A DNA stretch of 64,000 nt from contig NZ_JAMYXM010000001.1 of the NCBI RefSeq assembly GCF_024158145.1, positions 1,302,001 to 1,366,000 on the forward strand, in the 5' to 3' direction. Origin of the DNA: Notoacmeibacter sp. MSK16QG-6 (GTDB taxonomy: Bacteria; Pseudomonadota; Alphaproteobacteria; Rhizobiales; Rhizobiaceae). The notes below the pieces were generated by a model, which worked only from the letters and a program-made list of their open reading frames with translations, did no database searches and was not told the origin of the DNA. Both the position numbers and the translations under genes were made by a program. Positions 10,699 through 19,026 of this stretch are shown piece after piece (the first letter of the stretch is position 1; every line of letters starts with the position of its first letter).

Positions 10699-11019
10699 AT
10701 GGCTACGAAGACGGTGACCAACTCCAGCTTCGAAAGTGACGTTCTAAAGGCCAGCGGCCCGGTCGTGGTGGATTTCTGGGCTGAGTGGTGCGGTCCGTGC
10801 AAAATGATCTCGCCGGCACTGGAAGAAATTTCGGCCGAAATGGACGGCAAGGTGACCATCGCCAAGGTCAATATTGACGAGAACCCGGAAATCGCTGCGC
10901 AATACGGCGTCCGCTCCATTCCAACGCTGATGCTGTTCAAGGATGGCGAAGTGGCGGATATGAAGGTTGGCGCTGCGCCGAAGACCGCATTGTCGAGCTG
11001 GATTTCCGGTAACGCCTAA
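10699..11019 (+). CDS. trxA: Thioredoxin
   Basis: 106-residue cytosolic thioredoxin with the WCGPC active site at residues 30-34, the cis-proline loop [11 protein letters not shown], and no signal peptide. It reduces disulfides in ribonucleotide reductase, PAPS reductase and other proteins. The ATG at 10699 is chosen because AAGGAGA lies 8 bases upstream; the in-frame start at 10669 would add ten residues and has no such site. It is the last gene of the + strand run and is followed directly by a strong intrinsic terminator. Confidence 0.96.
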   Translation: MATKTVTNSSFESDVLKASGPVVVDFWAEWCGPCKMISPALEEISAEMDGKVTIAKVNIDENPEIAAQYGVRSIPTLMLFKDGEVADMKVGAAPKTALSSWISGNA

Positions 11020-11042
11020 GCGGCGATGCCGTTTGAATAATT

Positions 11043-11074
11043 GCCCGGCCGCACCCACGCGGCCGGGCGTTTTC
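11043..11074 (+). terminator. Intrinsic terminator after trxA
   Basis: A perfect 10-bp GC stem (GCCCGGCCGC / GCGGCCGGGC) with a 6-base loop, followed by GTTTTCGTTT. It ends the divL-tsaE-murU-addBA-trxA run. Confidence 0.9.
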
Positions 11075-11078
11075 GTTT

Positions 11079-11366
11079 CTAGTCGTAATTTTCGGCCAGA
11101 GCGATCATGTGGCGTCGGCCAAGTCGTAACCGACCCTGGCGGCGGTCGCTCTGAAACTCCGGCGCGCGGGCGATCATTTTGAAAGCCGGGATGCGGCGCT
11201 TGACGAACTGGCGCTGGCGCTCGGGATCTGACGGCGCGCCGAGTGTGATCAGCGCGTCCCAGGCAATGGTGACCATCATCCGATCGCCATTGTCCTCCAT
11301 GCGGAAGATGTAGCCTTCAGAGGTCTCCGTCAGCAGAATTTCGTCGGCATGCCCCGCAACGGCCAT
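11079..11366 (-). CDS. Conserved-looking hypothetical protein downstream of hemA
   Basis: About 95 residues from the ATG at 11366; the frame stays open to a TTG at 11450 (123 residues) with no good ribosome site for either start. I do not recognise the family. The protein is soluble and basic at its end (KRRIPAF, RRQGRLRLGRRH) with no membrane segment. It lies 79-163 bases downstream of hemA on the same strand, so it may be co-transcribed. Codon use resembles its neighbours and it fills the gap between hemA and the trxA terminator, which supports a real gene. Function unknown. Confidence 0.55.
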   Translation of the reverse strand: MAVAGHADEILLTETSEGYIFRMEDNGDRMMVTIAWDALITLGAPSDPERQRQFVKRRIPAFKMIARAPEFQSDRRQGRLRLGRRHMIALAENYD

Positions 11367-11529
11367 GGCTTGCTCGCATCTTTCCCGATTTACCTTGAGA
11401 TCGGGCTTAAGGCGAAAGACGTAAGCGGCAGGACAATTTCCGCTGCGCAAATTGACTCAAATGCGGATGCAAAAAACGGCGGCGCTTCTTTGCTGCGCCG
11501 CCGTGTCAAAATGTCTGCGTACCGTTTGC

Positions 11530-12750
11530 TCAGGCGACGTGGCGCGCCAAGGCGCACTGGCTCCAAAGGCTGGAAAGCGAGGCCACAAGATGGGCGATAT
11601 CGGCGTCCGTATGAAGCGGCGTCGGCGTGATGCGGAGCCGCTCTGCCCCGCGCGCAACTGTCGGGTAGTTGATCGGCTGCACGTAGATGCCGTACTGATC
11701 CATAAGGATATCGCTGATCCACTTACATTTCTTGGGATCGCGAACCATCACCGGAACGATATGAGAGGGATTGTCGAGCCAGGGAATTCCCGCCTTGCTA
11801 AGGCCAGCGCGGACCTTGGCGACGTTCTCCTTGTGACGCCGCCGCTCGCTCGCGCTCTTTTTCAAATGGCGAATGGAAGCCAGCGCGCCCGCGGCCAGAG
11901 TCGGCGGAAGAGCGGTCGTGAAAATGAAGCCGGATGAGAACGAACGGATCCAGTCGATCAGCGCGGCAGAGCCGGTAATGTAGCCGCCCATGACGCCGAA
12001 CGCCTTGCCGAGCGTTCCTTCGATGATCGTCACGCGGTCCATCACGCCTTCGCGTTCGGCGATGCCGCCGCCTCGCGGCCCATACATGCCGACTGCGTGA
12101 ACCTCATCGAGATAGGTCATGGCGCCGAACTCGTCGGCAATGTCGCAGATCGCTTCGATGGGCGCGATGTCGCCATCCATCGAATAGACGCTTTCGAAAG
12201 CGACAATCTTCGGCGCATCGGGATCGGCGGCGGCGAGCTTTTCCCTCAGATCGTCCAGATCGTTATGCTTCCAGATCACCTTGCGGGCGCGCGAATGGCG
12301 AATACCCTCAATCATGGAGGCATGGTTCATCTCGTCTGAGAAAACCATGACATCGGGAATGCGGCTCAAAAGCGTACCGAGCGTGGCCCAGTTGGAGACA
12401 TAGCCCGAGGTGAAGAGAAGCGCGGCTTCCTTGCCGTGAAGATCGGCCAACTCGCGTTCGAGCAGCACATGATAGTGGTTGGTGCCGGAAATATTGCGCG
12501 TGCCGCCCGCCCCGGCGCCGCATTTGTCGATCGCCTCGTGCATGGCGGCGGTTACAACCGCGCTCTGTCCCATGCCGAGATAGTCATTGGAGCACCAGAC
12601 CGTCACATCCTGCGTCTGATCGGTCTCTCCCAGATGATGATGCGCCTTTGGAAAAGAGCCGGCCCGTCGTTCGAGATCAGCGAAGACACGATAGTTACCG
12701 TCGTCTTTCAGCTTTTCGAGATCGGCTCGAAAAAGGCCCTCAAAATCCAT
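11530..12750 (-). CDS. hemA: 5-aminolevulinate synthase
   Basis: 406 residues, full length. This PLP enzyme condenses glycine and succinyl-CoA to 5-aminolevulinate, the first step of haem and corrinoid synthesis by the C4 route used by alphaproteobacteria. The CSNDYLGM start, the glycine-rich stretch [17 protein letters not shown], the [13 protein letters not shown] loop and the PLP lysine in EGTLGKAFG (Lys249) are all visible. GGGGAG lies just before the ATG. The upstream intergenic region carries a TTGAC-N4-GTCAA palindrome that could bring it under FnrL/FixK control, as is known for hemA in related bacteria. Confidence 0.97.
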   Translation of the reverse strand: MDFEGLFRADLEKLKDDGNYRVFADLERRAGSFPKAHHHLGETDQTQDVTVWCSNDYLGMGQSAVVTAAMHEAIDKCGAGAGGTRNISGTNHYHVLLERELADLHGKEAALLFTSGYVSNWATLGTLLSRIPDVMVFSDEMNHASMIEGIRHSRARKVIWKHNDLDDLREKLAAADPDAPKIVAFESVYSMDGDIAPIEAICDIADEFGAMTYLDEVHAVGMYGPRGGGIAEREGVMDRVTIIEGTLGKAFGVMGGYITGSAALIDWIRSFSSGFIFTTALPPTLAAGALASIRHLKKSASERRRHKENVAKVRAGLSKAGIPWLDNPSHIVPVMVRDPKKCKWISDILMDQYGIYVQPINYPTVARGAERLRITPTPLHTDADIAHLVASLSSLWSQCALARHVA

Positions 12751-12929
12751 ATCCGTTCTCCCCGCCCATATCCGTTCGGTCTATCGCATTTCACTGCGGA
12801 GCGTCAAAACCGCCTAGTCTTATGACAGGACGCCTGCTGGAATCCAACCCTTTGGCGTCGTTTTCGTCTTCGGGCGCGTCATGCGCCCCGTCAGAACACC
12901 CACTAAAGCAGATATTGGACGACTTTCTT

Positions 12930-12943
12930 TTGACCTCGGTCAA
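12930..12943. promoter_or_regulatory. FNR/FixK-type box (TTGAC-N4-GTCAA)
   Basis: A perfect palindrome TTGAC CTCG GTCAA in the 262-base divergent region. It is 180 bases upstream of hemA and 70 bases upstream of the membrane protein gene on the + strand. FnrL/FixK sites follow TTGAT-N4-ATCAA with C/G tolerated at the fifth position. Which gene it serves is not certain: the distance suits the + strand gene better, while hemA is the classical target. Confidence 0.55.
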
Positions 12944-13012
12944 TCCGACTGGCGAAATCGAAACGAAACGACCATGTTCTGCATTCGACCGGGTTTCGAG
13001 GGAGAGACATTC

Positions 13013-13711
13013 ATGCGCTCCAGCGCGCGCATCGAAAGCATCCTCGCCGCAATCGTGACGCCTCTTTTGCGCTGGGCAGTGGTCGGTATGCAGGTCGGCC
13101 TTTACGCCACGGCTGTCTTCACCGGCGTTCTCGCCTATGGCAGCTTCGTCGCCAAACGCGTCTACCCTTTCATCGAAACGCTTCTGCATTTCTCGCTGGC
13201 ACTTCTGGTCGCGACTGTTGTTCCGCTGCTGTTCGACTTGGCCGTCAAACGGTTGCGGCGGCGGGCGGCTATCAGCAACAGCCGTCTTAGAGGAGCGATG
13301 CTCGCCATTCTCCTGTCGGTGTGCGCGGTGGGCGCAGTGTTTTGTCTGCCGTTGCTGGAGCCGATCTACGATGCCGGGCGCGCCATGATCGACGATGGGC
13401 TACAAGGCCGGTTGCGCAGCGACGATCCAGCGCGCATGCCACTTTCGGCCCTTATGACTTTTGCAGCCTTCACCTTCTTTTTGTTGACCGGTCTTCTGCT
13501 TTCGCTCCGCCACAGTTTCGGTCTGTTGGCCGATCTCAACCGATCGTCAGCGTCTGAGGACCCTGCCTTCGATCATGACAACATATTTGATGCCGACGAA
13601 ACCGATGAAGAAGAACTTTTGGCCCTGTCGCATGAAGCGCTCGCTGACGAAACGGACACGGCCTCGCCATGGGGGCCTCGGTCGCGGCACTCGTCACTTC
13701 GCAACGAGTAG
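13013..13711 (+). CDS. Membrane protein of unknown function
   Basis: 232 residues from the ATG at 13013, with GGAGAG 6-7 bases upstream; in-frame starts further upstream lack a ribosome site. About four hydrophobic segments are visible (near residues 15-45, 55-80, 95-120 and 140-165). A strongly acidic cytoplasmic-type tail follows (DADETDEEELL). There is no enzyme motif and I do not recognise the family. It is transcribed away from hemA and separated from csbD by a two-way terminator, so it is probably monocistronic. Its promoter region contains the FNR/FixK-like palindrome, which hints at oxygen-responsive expression. Confidence 0.75.
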   Translation: MRSSARIESILAAIVTPLLRWAVVGMQVGLYATAVFTGVLAYGSFVAKRVYPFIETLLHFSLALLVATVVPLLFDLAVKRLRRRAAISNSRLRGAMLAILLSVCAVGAVFCLPLLEPIYDAGRAMIDDGLQGRLRSDDPARMPLSALMTFAAFTFFLLTGLLLSLRHSFGLLADLNRSSASEDPAFDHDNIFDADETDEEELLALSHEALADETDTASPWGPRSRHSSLRNE

Positions 13712-13762
13712 CAGGATAACGTCGGTCGCGACCGGTTCGCGACAGCGAGAAGCTCAAAACGC

Positions 13763-13797
13763 AAAAGACGCGCGCCCGGATCGGACACGCGCCTTTT
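13763..13797. terminator. Bidirectional terminator between convergent genes
   Basis: An imperfect GC-rich hairpin flanked by AAAAG on the left and CTTTT on the right, so it provides a U-tract on both strands. It lies between the + strand membrane protein gene and the - strand csbD-like gene. Confidence 0.75.
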
Positions 13798-13825
13798 CGT
13801 TTGCTCGAACATTGTTCGGCGAAGA

Positions 13826-14002
13826 TCAGTCCTTCTTGAACTTCTCTTCAATATCGCCGGCCGTTTCCTGAACTTGGCCGCCGGCCTTTTCCATCTTGCC
13901 TTCGGCTTCCATCTTCTCATTGTCGGTCAGCTTACCGGCAACCTCTTTGGCAGTGCCTTTCGCCTGATGGCCGAGACCTTCTCTCTGATTTTCGTTGGAC
14001 AT
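13826..14002 (-). CDS. CsbD family small stress protein
   Basis: 58 residues, very hydrophilic and Lys/Glu/Gly rich, with the family pattern GxxxQxKGxxKEVAGKLT and KxEAEGKxEKxxGxVQ. CsbD-like proteins accumulate under general stress in many bacteria and their biochemical role is unknown. The start is at 14002 because AAGGAGA lies 6 bases upstream; the in-frame ATG at 14026 lacks a site. It lies downstream of the AI-2E family gene on the same strand but 83 bases away, so it may have its own promoter. Confidence 0.85.
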   Translation of the reverse strand: MSNENQREGLGHQAKGTAKEVAGKLTDNEKMEAEGKMEKAGGQVQETAGDIEEKFKKD

Positions 14003-14085
14003 AGTATGTCTCCTTCCATCGCACACAGATTGTGCGATTGTTTATTAGCGTCGTCAGATGAACGCGTGGTCGGTTCAGGAGTTCC

Positions 14086-15240
14086 TCAAGCCGCTTTTTC
14101 CGGTGATACTTCGGACTGCGCCTTTTCATTGGCTGCTTCCTCGGCTTCACGCTCATCATCGTGAACAGGAGCCGACAGAAAATTACCGAACTTTGCCATC
14201 GATTCGATATTGTCGCTCATCACCTTGAGGATGACCAGAATGGGCACGGCCATCAGAGCGCCCGCGAAGCCCCACATCCAGCCCCACAGAACGACGGAGA
14301 CAAAAACAGCCACGATATTCATTTCAAGACGCCGCCCCAACAGTAGAGGCGTGATGATATTTCCCTCGATGGCCGTCAGAGCGTAATAGATAAAAGGAGC
14401 GCCGAGAGCGGCGCCAAGCGTCGGAAATTCCGCAATGGCCGTAAGCCCGATGGCCAATGCGCCGATAACGGCTCCGATATAGGGCAGAAAATTGAGCAGC
14501 GCGGCAATCGTGCCCCACAGGAACGGGTTGCTCATGCCGTAGAGCCAGAGGCTGAAGCCAATCGCTGCGCCAAGACAGATATTGATGACCGTTATGGTGA
14601 GAAGATAGCGCGAGACCACCTTCTCGACATCGTACAGAATGCGCACCGCAATCTTCTTGTCCGTCAGCGTGGGCGCCATCTTCACGATGCCCTCGTAGAA
14701 GTGCTTGCCACTTGCCAGAATGAACAGCGCCAGGAACATTGCGATGGCAATCTGCCCAAGCGCGCCCGCGACAGTCGAAGCCAGACCGCTAAAGACGGGC
14801 GGCCCGTCGACGACGACCTTTTCAGGAGCGCCTTCTCCGGCGTTCTGTCCGGTGACTTCAGCGGCCTCTTCGCTCACCCGTTGCAATGATTGCAAATGCG
14901 ATTGAACGCTGGACAGTTTGTCACTCAGGGCAGATTTGATCTGCGGCGCGGAATTGACGAGATCGGTGAAAGGGCCACTCAACGAATAAAGCAGGAGCGC
15001 TACCATCAGACCGAAGCCCGTCATGACAAGCAGCGCGCTGATCCACTCAGGAATGCCGATGCGACGGCCGATCCGCACAAGCGGGCTGAGCGTGAACGCC
15101 ACAAGAATGCCGAGCATCAACGGCATGATCACGTCCTGCGCGAAGTACACCACCTGCGCAACGAGGATCAGAAAGATGCCGAACAGCAATTTGCGGATTT
15201 TCGGCAGATGCAGTTCGAATGGGTTGGGATCGGCGCTCAT
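14086..15240 (-). CDS. AI-2E family transporter (TqsA/PerM/YdiK type)
   Basis: 384 residues of an inner-membrane protein with about eight transmembrane segments. The large extracytoplasmic stretch after the third segment (about residues 85-155) and the conserved region GAVIGALAIGLTAI are typical of the AI-2E exporter family. Members have been linked to autoinducer-2 export, sodium/proton antiport or peptidase partners, so the substrate cannot be stated. The C-terminal tail is acidic and charged. A ribosome site before the ATG at 15240 is weak. Confidence 0.85.
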   Translation of the reverse strand: MSADPNPFELHLPKIRKLLFGIFLILVAQVVYFAQDVIMPLMLGILVAFTLSPLVRIGRRIGIPEWISALLVMTGFGLMVALLLYSLSGPFTDLVNSAPQIKSALSDKLSSVQSHLQSLQRVSEEAAEVTGQNAGEGAPEKVVVDGPPVFSGLASTVAGALGQIAIAMFLALFILASGKHFYEGIVKMAPTLTDKKIAVRILYDVEKVVSRYLLTITVINICLGAAIGFSLWLYGMSNPFLWGTIAALLNFLPYIGAVIGALAIGLTAIAEFPTLGAALGAPFIYYALTAIEGNIITPLLLGRRLEMNIVAVFVSVVLWGWMWGFAGALMAVPILVILKVMSDNIESMAKFGNFLSAPVHDDEREAEEAANEKAQSEVSPEKAA

Positions 15241-15338
15241 CGACTAAGGGCATTTTCCTTCATTGGGATGGCTTTTGAACGCCCGCGCGTGCTTCCCGTT
15301 CCGCGACGGTGTTTAAAAGGTCAAGAAAGCCTGAACGG

Positions 15339-15893
15339 TCAGATCGTCCATGAGAAGGACGTTCCTTCCTTGCATTCGAGGCCGCGACCAATGGCGGTGA
15401 TGGCGGCGCTCATGGCACCACGGCGACCGAGGATATCGTCGGCCAAGGCAATCATCGCCGCATTCGGCGTCGCCTGCGGGGAATGGGCGCGCAGGCTGGC
15501 TGCCAGTTCCTGTTCCGTGCCAGGACCTCTTCGATCGCATGCGATGATGTACGCTGCGGCAGGCGACCGGCTGACGCCCGCGAAACAATTGATGACAAGT
15601 GCTCTACGGTCGGCGAGCGCTTGTCGACCGGCCTGGAGGATCGCGATGACATCCCCTGCCGACGGCATTTGAAGTCCGGCGCGCTGCTGCGAAATGTCGT
15701 TGAAGACAAGTTGGGTTGTATGAAAGTTCCGCGCCGTGAATTCTTCCGGAATGTCCTCAGCCTGGCTTCCCATCATGAGAGCATGGCCAGCGTCGTGCAG
15801 GCTGGCGCTTTCTTCAAGGGTCCGGCGCGGACAGACGATAAGAGGCGACCCCCTTCCGCCGCCTCCTATAGCCATGTTCGCCGCCCCGGCCAT
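15339..15893 (-). CDS. Tyrosine/dual-specificity phosphatase-like protein
   Basis: 184 residues with the P-loop of cysteine phosphatases, NCFAGVSRS (Cys103 and Arg109, CX5R), preceded by a region of the dual-specificity phosphatase fold. Such proteins are common and mostly uncharacterised in Hyphomicrobiales. The usual HC before the P-loop is NC here, and no obvious general-acid Asp loop was identified, so activity is likely but unproven. GAAGGG lies 7 bases before the ATG at 15893. It is separate from its neighbours, and nothing in the context names a substrate. Confidence 0.75.
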   Translation of the reverse strand: MAGAANMAIGGGGRGSPLIVCPRRTLEESASLHDAGHALMMGSQAEDIPEEFTARNFHTTQLVFNDISQQRAGLQMPSAGDVIAILQAGRQALADRRALVINCFAGVSRSPAAAYIIACDRRGPGTEQELAASLRAHSPQATPNAAMIALADDILGRRGAMSAAITAIGRGLECKEGTSFSWTI

Positions 15894-15970
15894 CTTGACG
15901 CCCTTCGATTGAACGATCTGATTTGTCGCATGATGTTGACCGCCCGTCGATGGGTAGGCACAGAGACACC

Positions 15971-16399
15971 ATGACAGCCCATCCTCCGACCATCGACGAT
16001 ACTCCCGCCCCGGCAGCGGCTCTCCGGCCTGTTATGGTGCTTGTGTGCAGCACCTGCAAAGGCACGGGCGATGCGGTGTGCGAAGGCAAGCCCGGCGCTG
16101 TGTTGGCGGAAACCGCGACCCGGTTGATCGGCGAAGAAGCGGACAATGGCCGGATCGCAGTCCAAAGCGTCGAGTGTCTTGGCAATTGCAGCCGGGGTTG
16201 CTCGGCAGCCATTCTGTCGCCCGGCGACTGGCATTACGTTTTCGGCGATCTCGATGCCGACAGCGCGGCGGATTTGTTGGTGGGTGCGCGTCTGATGGGA
16301 AGCGTCGCCGAAGGCCCCCTACCGTGGCGTGGTCGGCCGACCAGCCTGAAGAAGGGAATGATCGCTCGTATACCGCCAGTCGAGTACCCGTCGACCTAG
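15971..16399 (+). CDS. DUF1636 metal-binding-like protein
   Basis: 142 residues with two cysteine groups, CSTCKGTG near residue 28 and CLGNCSRGC near residue 70. This is the pattern of thioredoxin-like [2Fe-2S] ferredoxins and of the DUF1636 family. DUF1636 proteins often sit near cobalamin or metal-homeostasis genes; here the neighbours are a phosphatase and a glycine-riboswitch gene, so no pathway is implied. The start at 15971 follows a weak AGAGA; in-frame ATGs at 15923 and 15950 are alternatives. Family call is moderately confident, function unknown. Confidence 0.7.
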   Translation: MTAHPPTIDDTPAPAAALRPVMVLVCSTCKGTGDAVCEGKPGAVLAETATRLIGEEADNGRIAVQSVECLGNCSRGCSAAILSPGDWHYVFGDLDADSAADLLVGARLMGSVAEGPLPWRGRPTSLKKGMIARIPPVEYPST

Positions 16400-16558
16400 C
16401 AGTAATCGACCGGCAGATCGGCGATTTATTGTGCAACGCACACAGTTTCGTTGGAAAGGATGCGTTGAGCGCTTGCCATTGGGCTCAAACAGCGTCACAA
16501 TTGGCAAGCTTTCGGACAAATTAGGCGATGTAGGTTGCCGAGAGCGTCAATTTGCCAT

Positions 16559-16767
16559 GCGGGAGAGTTCGATCGAGTGCGTTCGCATTTGGATCGGCGC
16601 CGAAGGAGCAACCGCCCCCGGAAACTCTCAGGCAACGGGACCGTTTGGCAAGACACAGCACTCCGAAGAGTGGTTGGATCGTAACGATTCAGCCCGCCGA
16701 AGGAGCAAGTCGCGGCTGGCATGGTGCCGGCCTAGGCGAATCTCTCAGGTTCGATACGGGAGGGGGC
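16559..16767 (+). ncRNA. Tandem glycine riboswitch
   Basis: Two consecutive glycine aptamers. The first (about 16559-16654) shows GGGAGAG, the core CGCCGAAGGAGCAA at 16598-16611 and AACTCTCAGGCAA followed by GGACCG. The second (about 16655-16767) repeats CGCCGAAGGAGCAAG at 16695-16709 and AATCTCTCAGG with a closing GAxACGGGAG. It ends 34 bases before the GTG start of the DadA-like gene, close to its AAGGAG. The class normally turns genes on when glycine is high. No terminator hairpin stands out between the second aptamer and the gene, so control of translation initiation is plausible. Confidence 0.92.
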
Positions 16768-16800
16768 ACGCGGCCGGCCAGATCCGGCAAGGAGTTACGC

Positions 16801-18114
16801 GTGTCGATCAAACGATCCTCTTCCCAGTCTGTTGCCGTCATTGGCGGTGGAATTACCGGTGTCACAACCGCCTACGCTCTTTCATGCCATGGCCACGACG
16901 TCACGCTTTTCGAGCGCCATGCCTACGCGGCCATGGAGACCAGCTACGCCAATGGCGGCCAGCTTTCGGCATCCAATGCCGAGGTCTGGAACCAGCTGTC
17001 AACCGTGGGCAAAGGCATCAAATGGATGTTGCAGCCCGGCGCCCCGCTCCTGGTCAACCCAACGCCGACCTGGCACAAAATGTCATGGATGGCCGAGTTC
17101 CTCCGCCATATCCCCTATTACGAGGACAACACCGTCGCCACGGTGCGGCTGGCAATCGAGGCCCGCAAGCATCTCTTTCGCATGGCGGAGGAAGAAAATA
17201 TCGATTTCGATTGCGTCAAGCGCGGCATACTTCACGTCTATAAGACCCAGGCGGAGCTCGATCATGCAACCGCCGTTACCGGTCTTCTGAAACGCGGCGG
17301 CCTCCAGCGCCAGCAGGTCAGCCCGGATGAAATTCGTCAGATCGAACCGAACCTGCATGGCCGCTTCATAGGCGGCTATTTCACCGAATCGGATTTTACC
17401 GGCGACGTTCACAAATTCACCAACGGCCTGGCGAAGGCGTGCATCGGCAAGGGCGTGACCATGCGGATGCAGACCGAGATTGCCGATCTGAAAACCGGCT
17501 CGGATGGCGTCGGCGTGACTTACCGGGCCACACAAGGCGACGCGCCGATGGTTACAAACCGGTTCGACAGTGTGGTGATCTGCGCCGGCGTCGGTTCACG
17601 CCGTCTGGCCGCGATGGTCGGCGATCGCATCAACGTCTATCCGGTCAAGGGCTATTCGATCACGGTGCGCATGAACTCCGATGAGGACCGCGCGGCCGCG
17701 CCATGGGTCAGTCTTCTCGACGACGATGCGAAGATCGTCACCTCGCGCCTCGGGCCGGATCGCTACCGGGTGGCGGGAACGGCCGAGTTCAACGGCGAAA
17801 ACCGTGACATTCGTGACGCGCGCATACGCCCGCTTGTCAATTGGGTGCGGCGTCATCATCCTGGCCTTTCGACGCGGGACGTCCAGCCCTGGGCAGGTCT
17901 GCGCCCCATGATGCCCAATATGATGCCTCGCGTCATGGCCGGCAAACAGCAGGGCGTGTTCTACAATACAGGCCACGGACATCTTGGCTGGACGCTTTCG
18001 GCGGCGACGGCGGAACTGGTGGCCGGTCTTGTGGCCGACCGCGCCGAGAGACAGGCCGGATCGGCGATAGCCAGTCGAAAAATAATGGAGCCATCGACGC
18101 CGTCTCTCGCTTGA
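16801..18114 (+). CDS. dadA: DadA-like D-amino-acid dehydrogenase / glycine-oxidising flavoprotein
   Basis: 437 residues from a GTG start at 16801, chosen because AAGGAG ends 6 bases upstream and the riboswitch ends just before it. The N-terminal FAD-binding motif AVIGGGITGVTTAYAL and the C-terminal GHGHLGWTLSAATAELVA belong to the DAO/DadA family, which oxidises D-amino acids (or glycine) to the keto acid and ammonia, passing electrons to the respiratory chain. There is no alanine racemase gene nearby. Control by a glycine riboswitch suggests the physiological substrate is glycine or a related small amino acid rather than D-alanine; this is inference. Confidence 0.85.
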   Translation: MSIKRSSSQSVAVIGGGITGVTTAYALSCHGHDVTLFERHAYAAMETSYANGGQLSASNAEVWNQLSTVGKGIKWMLQPGAPLLVNPTPTWHKMSWMAEFLRHIPYYEDNTVATVRLAIEARKHLFRMAEEENIDFDCVKRGILHVYKTQAELDHATAVTGLLKRGGLQRQQVSPDEIRQIEPNLHGRFIGGYFTESDFTGDVHKFTNGLAKACIGKGVTMRMQTEIADLKTGSDGVGVTYRATQGDAPMVTNRFDSVVICAGVGSRRLAAMVGDRINVYPVKGYSITVRMNSDEDRAAAPWVSLLDDDAKIVTSRLGPDRYRVAGTAEFNGENRDIRDARIRPLVNWVRRHHPGLSTRDVQPWAGLRPMMPNMMPRVMAGKQQGVFYNTGHGHLGWTLSAATAELVAGLVADRAERQAGSAIASRKIMEPSTPSLA

Positions 18115-18194
18115 TACCTGAAATAATCAGTTGGCCTGGCGTCGGTGTGACGCAGGCCGCTTGACTCTGGCGTCGATCCACACAATCTAGATGA

Positions 18195-18351
<157 letters not shown>

Positions 18352-18464
18352 GGAAATATTGCGAGGCGGAAGACCGGTCCATCGAAATGGCCGGCTATCC
18401 CGGTCAGCGATCTCTTTCCGACATGCGCCCTGGTTCACTGTGCTCGAACCCAAGGGATACGCAG

Positions 18465-18947
18465 ATGAATCAGATGATCCACCCCGAAAAAGGCAATCGT
18501 CGTATTGCCATCATTCGTGCCCGCTGGCACGCCGACATCGTCGATCAGGCGGTTCAGAGCTGTCAGGCAGATCTGGAGAACGATGGCTGCGCCGTCGATA
18601 TCTTCGATGTGCCGGGCGCGCTGGAGATACCGCTCACGGCACAGAAACTGGCAAAGACCGGGCGTTATGATGGTGTCGTCGCCATAGCGTTCATCGTCAA
18701 TGGCGGCATCTATCACAACAATTTCGTGTCGACGTCAGTGTCCGATGCGATGATGCGGGTCAGCCTCGATACCGATACGCCTGTCTTCTCTGTGGCGCTG
18801 ACGCCGCATAACTATCAGGAAGTCGAGCCGCTCAACGAATTCTTCGTCAAGCATTTCGTCAAGAAGGGCCATGAGGCGGCGAAAGCGGTGAAGGAAACGC
18901 TCGACCTTTACGCGCAGATAGAGGCTGGAGACACCGCGAAGGTCTGA
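18465..18947 (+). CDS. ribH2: 6,7-dimethyl-8-ribityllumazine synthase, RibH2 type
   Basis: 160 residues. It condenses 5-amino-6-ribitylaminouracil with 3,4-dihydroxy-2-butanone 4-phosphate, the penultimate step of riboflavin synthesis. The sequence (RARWHADIVD, IFDVPGALEIPL, GGIYHNNFVS, VALTPHNYQE) follows the RibH2 form of Brucella and other rhizobia, which forms decamers and is usually the riboswitch-controlled copy; a housekeeping ribH1 is expected elsewhere. AAGGGA lies 7 bases before the ATG at 18465. It stands alone, without ribD, ribE or ribBA. Confidence 0.93.
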   Translation: MNQMIHPEKGNRRIAIIRARWHADIVDQAVQSCQADLENDGCAVDIFDVPGALEIPLTAQKLAKTGRYDGVVAIAFIVNGGIYHNNFVSTSVSDAMMRVSLDTDTPVFSVALTPHNYQEVEPLNEFFVKHFVKKGHEAAKAVKETLDLYAQIEAGDTAKV

Positions 18948-18963
18948 TCTCGCCTAGATAATC

Positions 18964-18988
18964 AAAAGGCCGCCTCCGGGCGGCCTTT
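18964..18988 (+). terminator. Intrinsic terminator after ribH2
   Basis: Hairpin AAAAGGCCGCC / GGCGGCCTTTT around a short TCC loop, 16 bases after the ribH2 stop. The A-tract on the left lets it also act on the - strand. Confidence 0.9.
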
Positions 18989-19026
18989 TCATTTGCTGCC
19001 GCCGTAAGACGGCGTGCCGGAAGCCC

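Noticed and set aside
14890-15672. 260-codon open frame on + strand opposite the AI-2E and phosphatase genes
   Set aside because: Composition is that of the antisense of a membrane protein (Arg/His/Asp rich); no ribosome site.
18134-18158. Hairpin GGCCTG...CAGGCC after the DadA-like gene
   Set aside because: Short interrupted stem with no U-tract; not called as a terminator.
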